NCBI GenBank assembly: GCA_022545895.1
Contig: JAKEIK010000040.1
Coordinates: 1 to 39,007, forward strand
Direction of reading: 5' to 3'
Source of the DNA: Nitrososphaeraceae archaeon
GTDB taxonomy: Archaea > Thermoproteota > Nitrososphaeria > Nitrososphaerales > Nitrososphaeraceae
DNA: 39,007 nt
This document shows positions 16,861-25,639 of the stretch, piece by piece (position 1 is the stretch's first letter; the number at the start of each line of letters is the position of its first letter). The notes beneath the pieces were generated by a model. The model saw only the letters and a list, made by a program, of their open reading frames with translations. It did no database searches and was not told the DNA's origin. A program made the translations under genes and the position numbers.

Positions 16861-17112
16861 TTTTCATTTCCTAGGATAAATACAAAAATATCTTCGCTCC
16901 AACAGACATTTCAAACCCTCCTCTACGATCTCTGAATTCAATCTCAGGGTTTTAAATATTGTCCATAAGAACACGCTATTTGCTGTATCCAATTTCGAAA
17001 AAATTACACCGTGATCCTTATAGCATCGATTTCTACTATAATCATGATAAGATCCTGGCTATGAAATTTCGATCTGAAGTGGAGTACTTTTTAATCGTGG
17101 AGTTGCAGTATA

Positions 17113-17646
17113 ATGAAATTTAATTTGATACTGTCTTCGTCTCGGAACAGAGAAGGTGACGCAGTTGACGAATTCATAAAATTAATTGAGGAGAATCTAG
17201 AAGAAAGTCCAATAGTTGAAATAAGCAACATTCAAGGAATAATAATTGCATTTACTGAAACCGATCCTTTAGAGGTCATTGATCTCTTCAAAAAAATGGC
17301 CACTGAAGAACCATGGCACTTCAGGTATATTCTTAGAGTTATTCCAGTACAAATCGTTTGTTCTACTAACCTGACAGAAATTATAGATAGCTCTTGTAAG
17401 TTATTTAGGAAGGTGTCTAGAGTATCATCATTCAAAATTGTGGTTGAAAAGCGACACTGTAACATCAGATCTCGAGAAATAGTTTTGGCCATCGCAAGCA
17501 GAATAACAAACAAAGTGGATTTGTATTATCCTGATTGGATTATACTTGTAGAGATTTTGGGGAAAAGGACAGGTATATCAGTTTTGAGATCTGAACACCT
17601 ATTGAGCATCGTAAAGCAAAAGATGGGTGGACACATAAGTAAATGA
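17113..17646 (+). CDS. THUMP-domain RNA-binding protein (Tan1-like)
   Basis: This 177-residue protein opens with FNLILSSSRNREGDAVDEF, followed by strands ending GIIIAFTE and the THUMP core, roughly residues 75-175 (SFKIVVEKRHCNIRSREIVLAIAS, then VDLYYPDWIILVEILGKRTGISVL). THUMP domains bind tRNA acceptor regions. The arrangement resembles Tan1, the adaptor for tRNA N4-acetylcytidine formation, but no acetyltransferase gene is nearby. It starts with ATG 17113, with TTTTTAAT at 17089-17096 as a TATA-like box. Convergent with the cgi121 operon. Confidence 0.75.
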   Translation: MKFNLILSSSRNREGDAVDEFIKLIEENLEESPIVEISNIQGIIIAFTETDPLEVIDLFKKMATEEPWHFRYILRVIPVQIVCSTNLTEIIDSSCKLFRKVSRVSSFKIVVEKRHCNIRSREIVLAIASRITNKVDLYYPDWIILVEILGKRTGISVLRSEHLLSIVKQKMGGHISK

Positions 17647-17872
17647 CATTCAATGGAGATTTAAAGTTGTATTGTTAGTAGAGTTATCATTCAAACCAAA
17701 GTGCTTAGTTCCCAATCTGCATGCCAAAGTTTTATGATTTTAGCATTTTAGTTTTGCTCGTCTATTAATAGTTCCAGCACTTTGAAATCAGCCGACTCAA
17801 CACATGAAACGTCAGAATATAATTGAATCGAAACGAGATGTCGCACTAATCTTTTGCAAATTGCTAAAATCA

Positions 17873-17884
17873 GCACCGAGGTGC
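17873..17884. repeat. Short GC palindrome between convergent genes
   Basis: GCACC-GA-GGTGC reads as a 12-base palindrome in the 287-base space between the THUMP gene and cgi121, which point towards each other. AT-rich sequence follows it on the plus strand (about 17893-17912). It might mark a transcript end; the surrounding interval holds nothing else I can support. Confidence 0.3.
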
Positions 17885-17933
17885 CCAGTACCAATTAAAT
17901 AAAAATAATTGAAATTTATGGTGATTATTTAGA

Positions 17934-18533
17934 TTAAAACTTTACCAGAGCTGCTTTTTCTACGAGGTAATTTTCAAAAAATACCCTGTCTATTTTTTTA
18001 TGGGTAATCCCAAATTCTTTACGTAATCTTGCCATTTTGTTCTTTCCTATTCTTAAGACTGAAACATGTATCTCGTTATAGTAACCTTCAATGTATTGTT
18101 TTATCTTCAGGACAGAGTCCAAATTTTCTGACATCAAAATGAAGCATGCTGCACTATCGTTTTTTAATCCTCCAACTTTTATAGCCTTTGAAATTTGACT
18201 AGTACGACACAATCTCATTAGGATATCCGTTTCCATTATTTTTGATAACTTTATTCCTCGATTCCATGATTCAACCGTCAATTGGAGTACCCTTAACAGA
18301 TGATTTACTCCAAATACATAACTGGCATCCATGCCTTGAACTAAGACATCGGGAGAAAACGCTCTGAATTTGGTAATTAATTCGTGTAAATTTTCACTTC
18401 CAAGATGCATTATTTCGATAATTGCAACATAATAAGTGTCTATTCGATATAAAGATCGGTCTTCTGGAGGGATATTATTTTCTAACAAAGTAGGTCCTTT
18501 CTTATTATTCAAATTAATATCTTTTATACTCAA
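17934..18533 (-). CDS. cgi121: KEOPS complex subunit Cgi121
   Basis: Cgi121 is the subunit of KEOPS that recruits tRNA for N6-threonylcarbamoyladenosine (t6A) synthesis. Diagnostic stretches are VLVQGMDASYVFGVNHLLRVLQ and KIMETDILMRLCRTSQISKAI, matching the family's pattern around a helix-rich core with a QI-x-A-I helix. The C-terminal basic segment MARLRKEFGITHKKID is an addition of uncertain role. At 199 residues it is slightly longer than the usual ~160. It is third in a minus-strand row S17e, ubiquitin-like, Cgi121, with gaps of about 15 bases, so it is probably translated from a common message. Confidence 0.82.
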   Translation of the reverse strand: MSIKDINLNNKKGPTLLENNIPPEDRSLYRIDTYYVAIIEIMHLGSENLHELITKFRAFSPDVLVQGMDASYVFGVNHLLRVLQLTVESWNRGIKLSKIMETDILMRLCRTSQISKAIKVGGLKNDSAACFILMSENLDSVLKIKQYIEGYYNEIHVSVLRIGKNKMARLRKEFGITHKKIDRVFFENYLVEKAALVKF

Positions 18534-18547
18534 ATTTAGTCATTTTA

Positions 18548-18802
18548 CTATCCACCATGTACTAAACTAGCAACAGTGACGGTATCACCTGATTTTATTA
18601 CTGATTCTCCCTTTGGAAACAAAGACGATTCGATTCCATTGATAGCTATCAAAAAATTCTTTTCATCAATAAGGTCTGGCTCAATTGCATGGTTGCGTAA
18701 ATAGGACATTATGTATGAAATCGATGCGTTAGGCTCATCAATATAAAGTGTATTCGTATTCACAGTTTTCTGGATTGAACCGAGAAGTTTCACTATTATC
18801 AA
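18548..18802 (-). CDS. MoaD/ThiS-family ubiquitin-like protein
   Basis: This 84-residue beta-grasp protein ends in VHGG, the Gly-Gly tail that an E1-like enzyme adenylates. Sequence features: VKLLGSIQKTV first strand, SISYIMSYLRNH helix, NFLIAINGIESS and the SGDTVTVASLVHGG end. Members either donate sulfur (molybdopterin, thiazole, tRNA thiolation) or are attached to proteins as archaeal small modifiers (SAMPs). The sequence does not decide between these. TTG 18802 is the start. It lies 15 bases after S17e and 14 before cgi121. Confidence 0.8.
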   Translation of the reverse strand: MIIVKLLGSIQKTVNTNTLYIDEPNASISYIMSYLRNHAIEPDLIDEKNFLIAINGIESSLFPKGESVIKSGDTVTVASLVHGG

Positions 18803-18817
18803 TGTAGTTTCAAGTTG

Positions 18818-19057
18818 TCATTCTGCTTCCGAAGATAAGGAGTCTGGTGGCTCTCCTTGTGATTCCAAATTTTCCTCACTTGATTTGGATTGCTTGTTAA
18901 GATGTGAGGCGATATATCCTGCGACCTGATTTCTTAATTCTTTAGATCTTACTATCGCAAGCTCCACAATAGTCTTTTTATTCTGTTCAAAATTGGTTCC
19001 AAACCTATCAGGATATTTATTCATAAGGTCTGTGGCAATCCTTCTCACACGATGCAT
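18818..19057 (-). CDS. rps17e: 30S ribosomal protein S17e
   Basis: S17e is a small-subunit protein shared by archaea and eukaryotes. The core RVRRIATDLMNKYPDRFG, TNFEQNKKTIVELA and SKELRNQVAGYIASHL follows the family pattern exactly. An acidic, Ser-rich tail of about 25 residues is appended. The frame opens at GTG 19075, but the family starts with Met directly before a basic xRVR, which here is ATG 19055-19057; a TATA box about 29 bases upstream agrees. Product 79 residues. First gene of the S17e/ubiquitin-like/Cgi121 row. Confidence 0.9.
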   Translation of the reverse strand: MHRVRRIATDLMNKYPDRFGTNFEQNKKTIVELAIVRSKELRNQVAGYIASHLNKQSKSSEENLESQGEPPDSLSSEAE

Positions 19058-19080
19058 AGATATTAACGAGAACACAAGCT

Positions 19081-19093
19081 TATTTTATACTTA
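19081..19093 (-). promoter_or_regulatory. TATA box of the S17e operon
   Basis: Minus-strand reading gives AAGTATAAAATA, centred about 29 bases before ATG 19057. It implies leaderless or nearly leaderless transcription of rps17e and selects that ATG over the upstream GTG. Confidence 0.6.
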
Positions 19094-19149
19094 TTCATTC
19101 AGGAAAGTTCCAAGGCAAATTCTAATTTTGAGGTAATAAATACATCCTA

Positions 19150-19923
19150 TCATCCATTGAAGAACATGTGAGAATTTGTTGATACTATGCACATAGCTTC
19201 TTCAAAAGTCATTTTAAGCTCATGGGACATAATATTTAGTATAGTGATGAGCATATTTGTTGGCAATGATGTAACATTTTTGAAGCAGCCAGAATATCTT
19301 ACAGGCCCGTCTGTTTCAATCAATATCTTATTTCTATCAGCTAGACTAAGAAGTTTTTTCTTGTTTCGAGAGTAAGCGATGAGCGGACCGTATGAGACAT
19401 ATAGACCCATATCCATTGATCTTTGTAACTGCTTCTCTGTCCCATCAAACCAGTGGAGACATGCATCGAGGTTATCGTACGACGGAATGAGATTAAGAAT
19501 TTCATCCAATGTTCCTCTAGAGTGTATAGAAACGGGTTTTTCAATTTCTTCCGCTAAGTTCAACATTTTTTGAAAAATATCTACTTGCTTTGAGTAGTTG
19601 TAATCATTGGATGTGTCATACGAGTGATCAAGCCCAATTTCTCCTATTCCATCGATGAAGTTCCGGTTTTGCGCGACGAGGTCTTCAAATTCAGAAAACT
19701 CTTCGGTTTGGGCAAATTCAGGGTGAATCCCTACAAAATTAAATACTACATCTCGATTTGCTTCACTAAACATGTCTATGGCTCTCCTTGAAGTAGATAC
19801 GTCTATGGTCACTGAGCATCCTTTGATACGCAATTCCCTCATTGATGTAAGAATTTGTGTTAAAAAATTCGCATAATATTCATCCACCAGGTGTATATGC
19901 GAATCATAGAACAAAGGATCCAA
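19150..19923 (-). CDS. TatD-family metal-dependent hydrolase (deoxyribonuclease)
   Basis: This is a TIM-barrel metal hydrolase. Metal-binding and family motifs in order: FYDSHIHLVD (His-x-His), FVGIHPEFAQ, IDGIGEIGLDHSYD (Glu), PVSIHSRGTLDEI (His), ACLHWFDGT (His), and ILIETDGPVRYSG (Asp). TatD proteins act as 3'-5' exonucleases in DNA repair or RNA turnover; the substrate here is not shown. The length of 257 is normal. TTG 19923 is the start. The wHTH gene lies 35 bases upstream on the same strand. Confidence 0.85.
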   Translation of the reverse strand: MDPLFYDSHIHLVDEYYANFLTQILTSMRELRIKGCSVTIDVSTSRRAIDMFSEANRDVVFNFVGIHPEFAQTEEFSEFEDLVAQNRNFIDGIGEIGLDHSYDTSNDYNYSKQVDIFQKMLNLAEEIEKPVSIHSRGTLDEILNLIPSYDNLDACLHWFDGTEKQLQRSMDMGLYVSYGPLIAYSRNKKKLLSLADRNKILIETDGPVRYSGCFKNVTSLPTNMLITILNIMSHELKMTFEEAMCIVSTNSHMFFNG

Positions 19924-19958
19924 AAATTATAATTCCTACTTCAGATATTCTAATAATT

Positions 19959-20207
19959 CTATATCAAATCCTCTCTCGACATAGACACTATTTCTATCCT
20001 CCTCTTATCCTTAGACACCCAATTCACTCGTATTAACCCGAATATCTCCAAATCGAGTAAAATTTTGTTCACGTCGGACTCTGTAATTTGTATCCCGTCC
20101 TTCTCCAAGTTGTTCATCAGATCAGAATCTGTAAGGGTGTTAGTCTCCCTAATTTTCTCTAAAATAAGGTTTCGCAAAGGATACTTCAATTTCAAATCAC
20201 CTATCAC
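19959..20207 (-). CDS. Small winged-helix protein
   Basis: The 82-residue product has the helix-helix-helix-wing layout of a winged helix: LRNLILEKIRETN, TDSDLMNNLEKDG, TESDVNKILLDLEIFGLIRV (recognition helix), then a hairpin VNWVSKDKRRIEIVS. It may bind DNA or RNA; no target or exact family can be named. GTG start at 20207. It precedes tatD by 35 bases, so the pair may be co-transcribed. Confidence 0.6.
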   Translation of the reverse strand: MIGDLKLKYPLRNLILEKIRETNTLTDSDLMNNLEKDGIQITESDVNKILLDLEIFGLIRVNWVSKDKRRIEIVSMSREDLI

Positions 20208-20451
20208 AAGTTCCTAACTATTTACATTGTCGCCTCATTTAAAATCATATGTGTTTAATAAATACCAAACTCAACACCTCTCTAGAGTGATTCCTCAACC
20301 TTTGTAAATCTGAGAAAGCTTAACTCCTTAATCTAGGCTAGGAGGTGCTCTATGTCATGAACTGAAAGTATCTAAAATTTTGGCAAAGTGTCGATATATT
20401 GAGAAACAGATCAAGTTTAATATTTCAAACTCTACAAATGGTTTACCTAGC

Positions 20452-20670
20452 ATGAAAGGATTTGAAAAACGGCTTCCCCGAAGTGCTCGCAGAACCAGAA
20501 AGCCACTACAAACCGATTGGATAACTTCAAGGAAGCCTACATGGGTGAAATGCACTTATGAAAAATGTCTTCATGAATGGATTTACAAGGGCGCTGGAAA
20601 TTGGGCCGAATGTCCAATATGTCATAACTGTATGAAAGTTTCAGCTGGAAAAAGACATTATGGAAAGTAA
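20452..20670 (+). CDS. Small zinc-ribbon protein, unknown function
   Basis: The 72-residue basic protein has a Cys arrangement C-TYEK-C ... C-PI-C ... C (KCTYEKCLHEW, then ECPICHNCMKV), typical of a zinc ribbon, after an Arg-rich N-terminus (KRLPRSARRTRK). It could bind nucleic acid. The frame is open from TTG 20380, but the box GTTTAATATT at 20415-20424 suits a start at ATG 20452, which I prefer. I do not recognise the family beyond the ribbon. Confidence 0.6.
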   Translation: MKGFEKRLPRSARRTRKPLQTDWITSRKPTWVKCTYEKCLHEWIYKGAGNWAECPICHNCMKVSAGKRHYGK

Positions 20671-20892
20671 TTTCGTCACAGAAGCAAGATAAATCTAATC
20701 TGCAAAGTCTGATCCTAGTCAAACGAGTTTACCGATGATGTAGCCGATTATTTCGACGTGATTTTTTTTAGACTAGATAAGTTATCTGCATTTCGTTCTT
20801 AATGGCTTAAAAAATGTCGAAAAAACGCTATCTCCTTGCGATGACAAAATTGACAATAAGATTTTTTAATAATTTCAGGGAAAAATATTGAA

Positions 20893-21198
20893 TTGGCAAA
20901 ACGTGAATTTACTATACAAGTAGAGGGTGATAAAATACAAACTTTGGGACACTTGCACAAAAACGTCGCTTTGAAATATCTTATGAAACGAAGAAGATCG
21001 ATCTTAATGACCAAGGACAAGGAAAAAGTTGAAAAGCTCTTCACAGTCCTTCCGAGGAGTATAAGTATAGTAGGAAAAAACGTTACCCACTCATACGCTG
21101 TCAATTGGGAAAGAGAAGGAGTAACAGATTTTGAGGGATCTCGATTTGTGTTTACATTAGAGGAAATTTCTGCGCCAGTTATTTCGGCGCCTGCCTAG
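20893..21198 (+). CDS. Hypothetical protein, about 100 residues
   Basis: TTG-started frame with a TATA-like ATTTTTTAATAA at 20860-20871, about 27 bases before it, good for a leaderless gene. The product begins AKREFTIQVEGDKIQTLG and continues with basic LKYLMKRRRS, hydrophobic-charged alternation and a C-terminal APVISAPA tail. Secondary structure looks mixed alpha/beta. No known domain is recognised. Codon pattern and promoter support it as real. Confidence 0.55.
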   Translation: MAKREFTIQVEGDKIQTLGHLHKNVALKYLMKRRRSILMTKDKEKVEKLFTVLPRSISIVGKNVTHSYAVNWEREGVTDFEGSRFVFTLEEISAPVISAPA

Positions 21199-21337
21199 CA
21201 GATAACTAAATTCAATTCCGTTATTTAGATTTACAATAGCATCCTTTGTAGCACATGACGGTCGAGAAATAGTTTTTATTCCAATCAAGGCACTAAATGC
21301 GTGTACTTAAGTTAAGTGCAGCAGTTTAGTTATAATT

Positions 21338-21511
21338 TTAGCCACCTGCCGCTTCAGCACCTAAATGACCCCATAATCCTTCTTGGTAGGTATCAATGAG
21401 GTGGTTTATGACTTCGTCATAATCCAAATCCTTTTGCTTGGTATCCATCAATTCAATCCTAACGGACGATAATCGCTTGTAGGTAATATCATCTACATCA
21501 ATACTCTTCAT
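21338..21511 (-). CDS. 57-residue protein, antitoxin-like (VapB/DUF7557-type)
   Basis: The minus-strand frame begins MKSIDVDDITYKRLSSVRIE and continues with DLDYDEVINHLIDTYQE. This is the strand-helix-helix pattern of small archaeal VapB-like proteins (a ...VDDxTYxRL... strand and helix, then a Y/DEVI..LI helix). No toxin-like PIN gene is next to it; the convergent neighbour is the 101-residue hypothetical gene. The C-terminus ends AAGG. Family assignment rests on pattern alone. Confidence 0.5.
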   Translation of the reverse strand: MKSIDVDDITYKRLSSVRIELMDTKQKDLDYDEVINHLIDTYQEGLWGHLGAEAAGG

Positions 21512-21658
21512 GTGCTACTTTCTGGGAGTAATTTCTATTAATTATTTTGTAATTGCAAGGAATAATCTGGGATATAACATTTTGTAATTTTTGATACATT
21601 CGATAATTTTTTATAAGAATTCGAAAAATTTATTACGATTTGGGTTCACCAAAATTTT

Positions 21659-22324
21659 GTGTACATAGACACCATCTCAGTCCCCCATGCCGTAAAACAA
21701 GTAATAGGATCTAATGGTTTGTTTTTTCAAGCACTAAGAACAGGCATAGTCAATTACACGGCATTAGCTCAAAAAATAAAACCTGACGTCGAAAAATTGA
21801 CTAAAAATAATGTTAATTTGAATACTCTGGTGGTTGCCATTAAGAGATTTGCAGACACGTTGGAAGACAATGAGAGGAACCTGTCAGTACCTACCATTGA
21901 CGGAATTAGAATGTCTTTGACTGGTAGTATTTTGGATTTGGATTTCAGAACTGATTCTCATGCAGTAGTTGAGGCCCTTGACGAGCTTATCGAATCTGAC
22001 AAGGGATATAGCATGTTTAGAACAAATAAACAAATTCGAGTTTTCATAGAGGACCTCGATGAAGTTCGTACGATTTTTGCTCCCGCTAAAAGTTTTGAAG
22101 GCACAATCAAAGAAGGCTTATCGAAAATCACTATTAATATGCCCACAGACATGCAGAATACATATAGCATCCTCTCGACAGTATCCTATATCCTTTCTAG
22201 CAGCCAAATCCCATTGTACAATGCTTTCTTTTCTCATGATGAAATTACGCTGATACTGAATGTCAGTGACGCCGCTAAAGCCTACGAGATAATCAGAGAA
22301 GAGTTAGCAGGCATGCGGGAGTGA
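21659..22324 (+). CDS. ACT-like regulatory protein, unknown specificity
   Basis: This 221-residue protein has an N-terminal helical region (HAVKQVIGSNGLFFQALRTGIV, NTLVVAIKRFADTLEDN) that resembles a small DNA- or protein-binding domain. The C-terminal half has an ACT-like end: a helix from about residue 165 (TYSILSTVSYILSSSQIPLYNAFFSHDEITLILNVSDAAKAYEIIREEL) corresponding to the SSSxIPxxNxFxSxDxxxxxV pattern seen after aspartate kinases. No effector can be named. GTG 21659 is the start; TATA-like TTTTTTATAA lies about 21605-21616. No enzyme is fused. Confidence 0.55.
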   Translation: MYIDTISVPHAVKQVIGSNGLFFQALRTGIVNYTALAQKIKPDVEKLTKNNVNLNTLVVAIKRFADTLEDNERNLSVPTIDGIRMSLTGSILDLDFRTDSHAVVEALDELIESDKGYSMFRTNKQIRVFIEDLDEVRTIFAPAKSFEGTIKEGLSKITINMPTDMQNTYSILSTVSYILSSSQIPLYNAFFSHDEITLILNVSDAAKAYEIIREELAGMRE

Positions 22325-22406
22325 AATTAGGACTAGTACCATATACACAGTTGGGACACTACTGATTTTTTTTCATTAGCTACTAAGTGGTAATTTGATT
22401 CTCGAT

Positions 22407-24575
22407 TCACCTGTAATACGGAACTGCCACCTTCTCTCCCGGTTTCCCCTCTCTTTGAGTCTTTATTTTCTTTACACTCTCTTCAAAATGACGCATCATT
22501 ACATGTGCCTCCGAAACGTGCTTTGCTGCTTCTTCTGGTGTAGGGTATTTTGCCAAGTATTCATGCAAAACGAGAGAAACAGCGGTGTTCGCTACGGAAC
22601 TTGCATCGGCTCCACTGAATCCTTCGGTAAGTTCTGCAACCCGTACCAAATTTACATCTGGACCCAACGGCTTATCTTTTGAGTGTATTTCCAAAATCTT
22701 TTGTCGTGCAAGCTTGTCTGGCATTGGAACAAATACTATTTTATCAAATCTACCAGGCCTCAATAGAGCGGGATCTATTATATCTGCCCTATTTGTTGCC
22801 GCTAAAACGACTACACCAGAAAGTGCCTGGATTCCGTCAAGTTCAGTTAGTAATTGTGATACTACCCTTTCAGTAACCATACTATCTCCACCCATTCCTC
22901 TCGTAGGAGCTATCGAATCAATTTCATCAAAAAATACTACACAAGGAGCAGCCTGCCTTGCCCTCCTGAATATTTCCCTTATGCCTCGTTCGGATTCTCC
23001 TACCCACTTGCTTAAAAGTTCAGGACCTCTTACACTTATGAAATTTGCCTCCGATTCTGTGGCAACGGCCTTTGCAAGAAGTGTTTTGCCTGTACCAGAT
23101 GGTCCGTGCATTAATAGTCCTTTAGGCATGGAATGACCCAACTTAGTGTACAGCTCAGGATATCGTAATGGCCATTCTACGGCCTCTTGCAATTCTCGTT
23201 TTACCTCTTCCAGTCCGCCTATAGAAGACCAAGGAACATCTGGAGATTCCAAATAAACTTCTCGCATAGCTGATGGCATCACTTCCTTCACAGCATTTTC
23301 GAAATCTGCCATAGTTACTATTAGTTTATTTAATACTTCTGGAGAAAGCTTCTCATCCTCTAAGTTTAGTTCTGGCAATAATCGTCTTAAACATTTCATG
23401 GCTGCTTCCTTACACAAATATTCCAAATCAGCTCCAACAAATCCGTGTGTAACAGCAGCCACTCGATCTTGTTCGACATCCGTATCTAGAGGCATATTTC
23501 TAGTGTGGATTTGAAGTATCTCTAATCGTCCTCGCTTGTCGGGTACCTTTATTTCTATTTCCCTATCAAATCTGCCGGGTCTACGTAAAGCCGGGTCAAT
23601 TGCATTTGGTCTGTTAGTGGCTGCAATGACAATCACTTTGCCCCTGGCTTCTAGACCGTCCATTAGTGACAAAAGTTGTGAAACTACTCTTCTTTCTACT
23701 TCTCCAGTAACTTCTTCTCTTTTTGGAGCGATAGAATCAATTTCATCTATAAATATGATTGAGGGAGCTTTCTCCTTTGCCTCTTTAAAGATTTCTCTGA
23801 GGCGTGCGTCCGATTCACCATAGAATTTGCTCATTATTTCTGGCCCCGAGATACTTATGAAATGTGCGTTGCTTTCGTTAGCTACTGCTTTCGCTAATAA
23901 CGTCTTGCCAGTCCCTGGGGGACCGTACAACAATACACCTTTTGGAGCTTCGATCCCTAACTTCTCGAATATTTCAGGATGTCTTAGGGGTAGCTCGATC
24001 ATTTCCCGAACTTTTTGAATTTCTTCCTTTAGGCCACCAATATCTTCATACGTAACCTGAGGAACTCCTCTAAGCGTTTCACCTTTTTCTGCAATGTGAA
24101 AAATAGTTTTTTGAGTTACCAAAACTGCATCAGAAGCTGGTGTAACTCCAATTACTTGAAACGTAAGTCTTCCCCCAAAGTAGGGTACCATTACGTTGTC
24201 ACCCTTTATCAGAGGCACACTCTCAAGTGCGTCAGCAAGATATCTCTCATCTATGGGCGGAATAGCTTCCAAAGGAGCGACTATTACTTTCTCTGCAGGA
24301 ACCGCTTTAATTTTTCTAACAATTACTGTATCTCCTATGGCAACTCCGGCATTATTTCTGACCAAACCGTCTACTCTAACAATCCCTTTTCCTTCATCAG
24401 ATGGATATAATGGTAAACATTTCGCAACTGTTCTACGTTTACCCCTAATTTCAATCACATCGCCTGTAGATGCACTCAAAGAATCCATAGAATCATAATC
24501 GATACGGGCAACGCCGCGGCCCACATCTCGAGTGTAAGCTTCGAGTACCTTCAATGATAGAGTATTCTGACTCAC
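22407..24575 (-). CDS. cdc48: Cdc48/p97-family AAA ATPase
   Basis: This 722-residue hexameric unfoldase has the standard archaeal VAT/Cdc48 layout: an N-domain (residues about 1-160), AAA D1 with Walker A GPPGTGKT (about 218-225) and Walker [13 protein letters not shown], then D2 with Walker A GPSGTGKT and Walker [13 protein letters not shown]. Each D domain has its Arg-finger segment ([22 protein letters not shown]). The last residues are VPYYR, a hydrophobic-Tyr-X (HbYX) tail used to dock on 20S proteasomes. GTG 24575 is the start. Confidence 0.95.
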   Translation of the reverse strand: MSQNTLSLKVLEAYTRDVGRGVARIDYDSMDSLSASTGDVIEIRGKRRTVAKCLPLYPSDEGKGIVRVDGLVRNNAGVAIGDTVIVRKIKAVPAEKVIVAPLEAIPPIDERYLADALESVPLIKGDNVMVPYFGGRLTFQVIGVTPASDAVLVTQKTIFHIAEKGETLRGVPQVTYEDIGGLKEEIQKVREMIELPLRHPEIFEKLGIEAPKGVLLYGPPGTGKTLLAKAVANESNAHFISISGPEIMSKFYGESDARLREIFKEAKEKAPSIIFIDEIDSIAPKREEVTGEVERRVVSQLLSLMDGLEARGKVIVIAATNRPNAIDPALRRPGRFDREIEIKVPDKRGRLEILQIHTRNMPLDTDVEQDRVAAVTHGFVGADLEYLCKEAAMKCLRRLLPELNLEDEKLSPEVLNKLIVTMADFENAVKEVMPSAMREVYLESPDVPWSSIGGLEEVKRELQEAVEWPLRYPELYTKLGHSMPKGLLMHGPSGTGKTLLAKAVATESEANFISVRGPELLSKWVGESERGIREIFRRARQAAPCVVFFDEIDSIAPTRGMGGDSMVTERVVSQLLTELDGIQALSGVVVLAATNRADIIDPALLRPGRFDKIVFVPMPDKLARQKILEIHSKDKPLGPDVNLVRVAELTEGFSGADASSVANTAVSLVLHEYLAKYPTPEEAAKHVSEAHVMMRHFEESVKKIKTQREGKPGEKVAVPYYR

Positions 24576-24598
24576 AATATCACTTACGACTTTACTTA

Positions 24599-24609
24599 TC
24601 TTTATACCT
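24599..24609 (-). promoter_or_regulatory. TATA box of cdc48
   Basis: Read on the minus strand this is GGTATAAAGAT, a near-consensus archaeal TATA box about 28 bases before the GTG start at 24575, consistent with a leaderless transcript. Confidence 0.6.
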
Positions 24610-24815
24610 TTGTTAGAATAATAATAGCAAGAAAAAAGAGTGAAATCTTCCCAATTTACTATTAAAGTGAGCTGCTTCTGTCAGATTCAAGAATTAGTAT
24701 TCAAAGTTCCTAATTCATCATTTCCGTTGAGATGCTGCACTTTCTCATATCTCTAACAAAAAAAACTTTATCAAAAGCTTAAAATCACCACACTTCTCAA
24801 ATTGAACGAAGAACA

Positions 24816-25547
24816 TTGGGAAAAAGAACTCTAGTACGAAGAAGAGGACGAGGGGGAAAACAATTTAGAGCCATCATAGTAGGAAAGATTTCACCGTCTA
24901 AATATCCCAATTTCAAATTTCCCGAAAAGCATTCTGGATCTGTTGTAGATATCGTTCATGAAAGAGGTAGGGATGCCCCGTTGGCAAAGGTACGTTTCGA
25001 CAACAAAACTGTTAGTTATGTTCCTGCCACCGACGGTATTGCAGTAGGAAATAGCATCCAAATAGGATATGATATTCCAGCTGCAAGCAACAATATCTTG
25101 GCTCTGGAATCGATACCTGATGGAACTTTAATTTGTAATATGGAAAAAAATATTGGAGATGGTGGTAAGCTAGTAAAGGCTTCCGGCTCTTCGGCATTGG
25201 TTTTTTCACATTCACCACAAGGTGTTACGGTGAAGCTCCCGTCGGGTAAGTTCATTACTCTCAGCCCCAATTGTAAGGCAATGGTTGGCGTGGTAGCAGG
25301 TGCAGGAAGAAAAGAAAAGCCATTCCTCAGAGCAGGAAATAGAGCTAAATACATGAAGGCAAAAGGGAAATTATATCCCACAGTTAGGGGAATAGCACAG
25401 GCAGCCGTGTATCATCCCCATGGCGGCGGAAGACATCAACACATTGGGCATCCGTCTTCAGTTGGAAGAAGTACACCTCCTGGAGCAAAAGTGGGCAATA
25501 TTGCACCTAGAAAGACTGGACGAGCAAGGCTTAAAGACAGAAGATGA
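24816..25547 (+). CDS. rpl2: 50S ribosomal protein L2
   Basis: L2 contributes to the peptidyl-transferase region of the large subunit. The sequence begins GKRTLVRRRGRGGKQFRA and contains SGSVVDIVHERGRDAPLAKV, PSGKFITLSPNCKAMVG and the conserved VYHPHGGGRHQH loop whose His is near the catalytic centre. The length of 243 is normal. TTG 24816 is the start; a TATA-like CTTAAAA box lies near 24778-24785. It stands apart from the usual large ribosomal-protein cluster in this window. Confidence 0.95.
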   Translation: MGKRTLVRRRGRGGKQFRAIIVGKISPSKYPNFKFPEKHSGSVVDIVHERGRDAPLAKVRFDNKTVSYVPATDGIAVGNSIQIGYDIPAASNNILALESIPDGTLICNMEKNIGDGGKLVKASGSSALVFSHSPQGVTVKLPSGKFITLSPNCKAMVGVVAGAGRKEKPFLRAGNRAKYMKAKGKLYPTVRGIAQAAVYHPHGGGRHQHIGHPSSVGRSTPPGAKVGNIAPRKTGRARLKDRR

Positions 25548-25639
25548 GGGTTAATAGATCAATGTCATCCTGTACTATTATTGTGGAAACGTATGGGTTG
25601 TCATAATAACGAGCATTTTTTATTTCCAGGATTGTTAGA

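Noticed and set aside
17804-17902. A 32-codon ATG frame between the THUMP gene and cgi121
   Set aside because: Too short, no recognisable pattern, and only a weak AT-rich box upstream; it includes the palindrome, which better explains the region.
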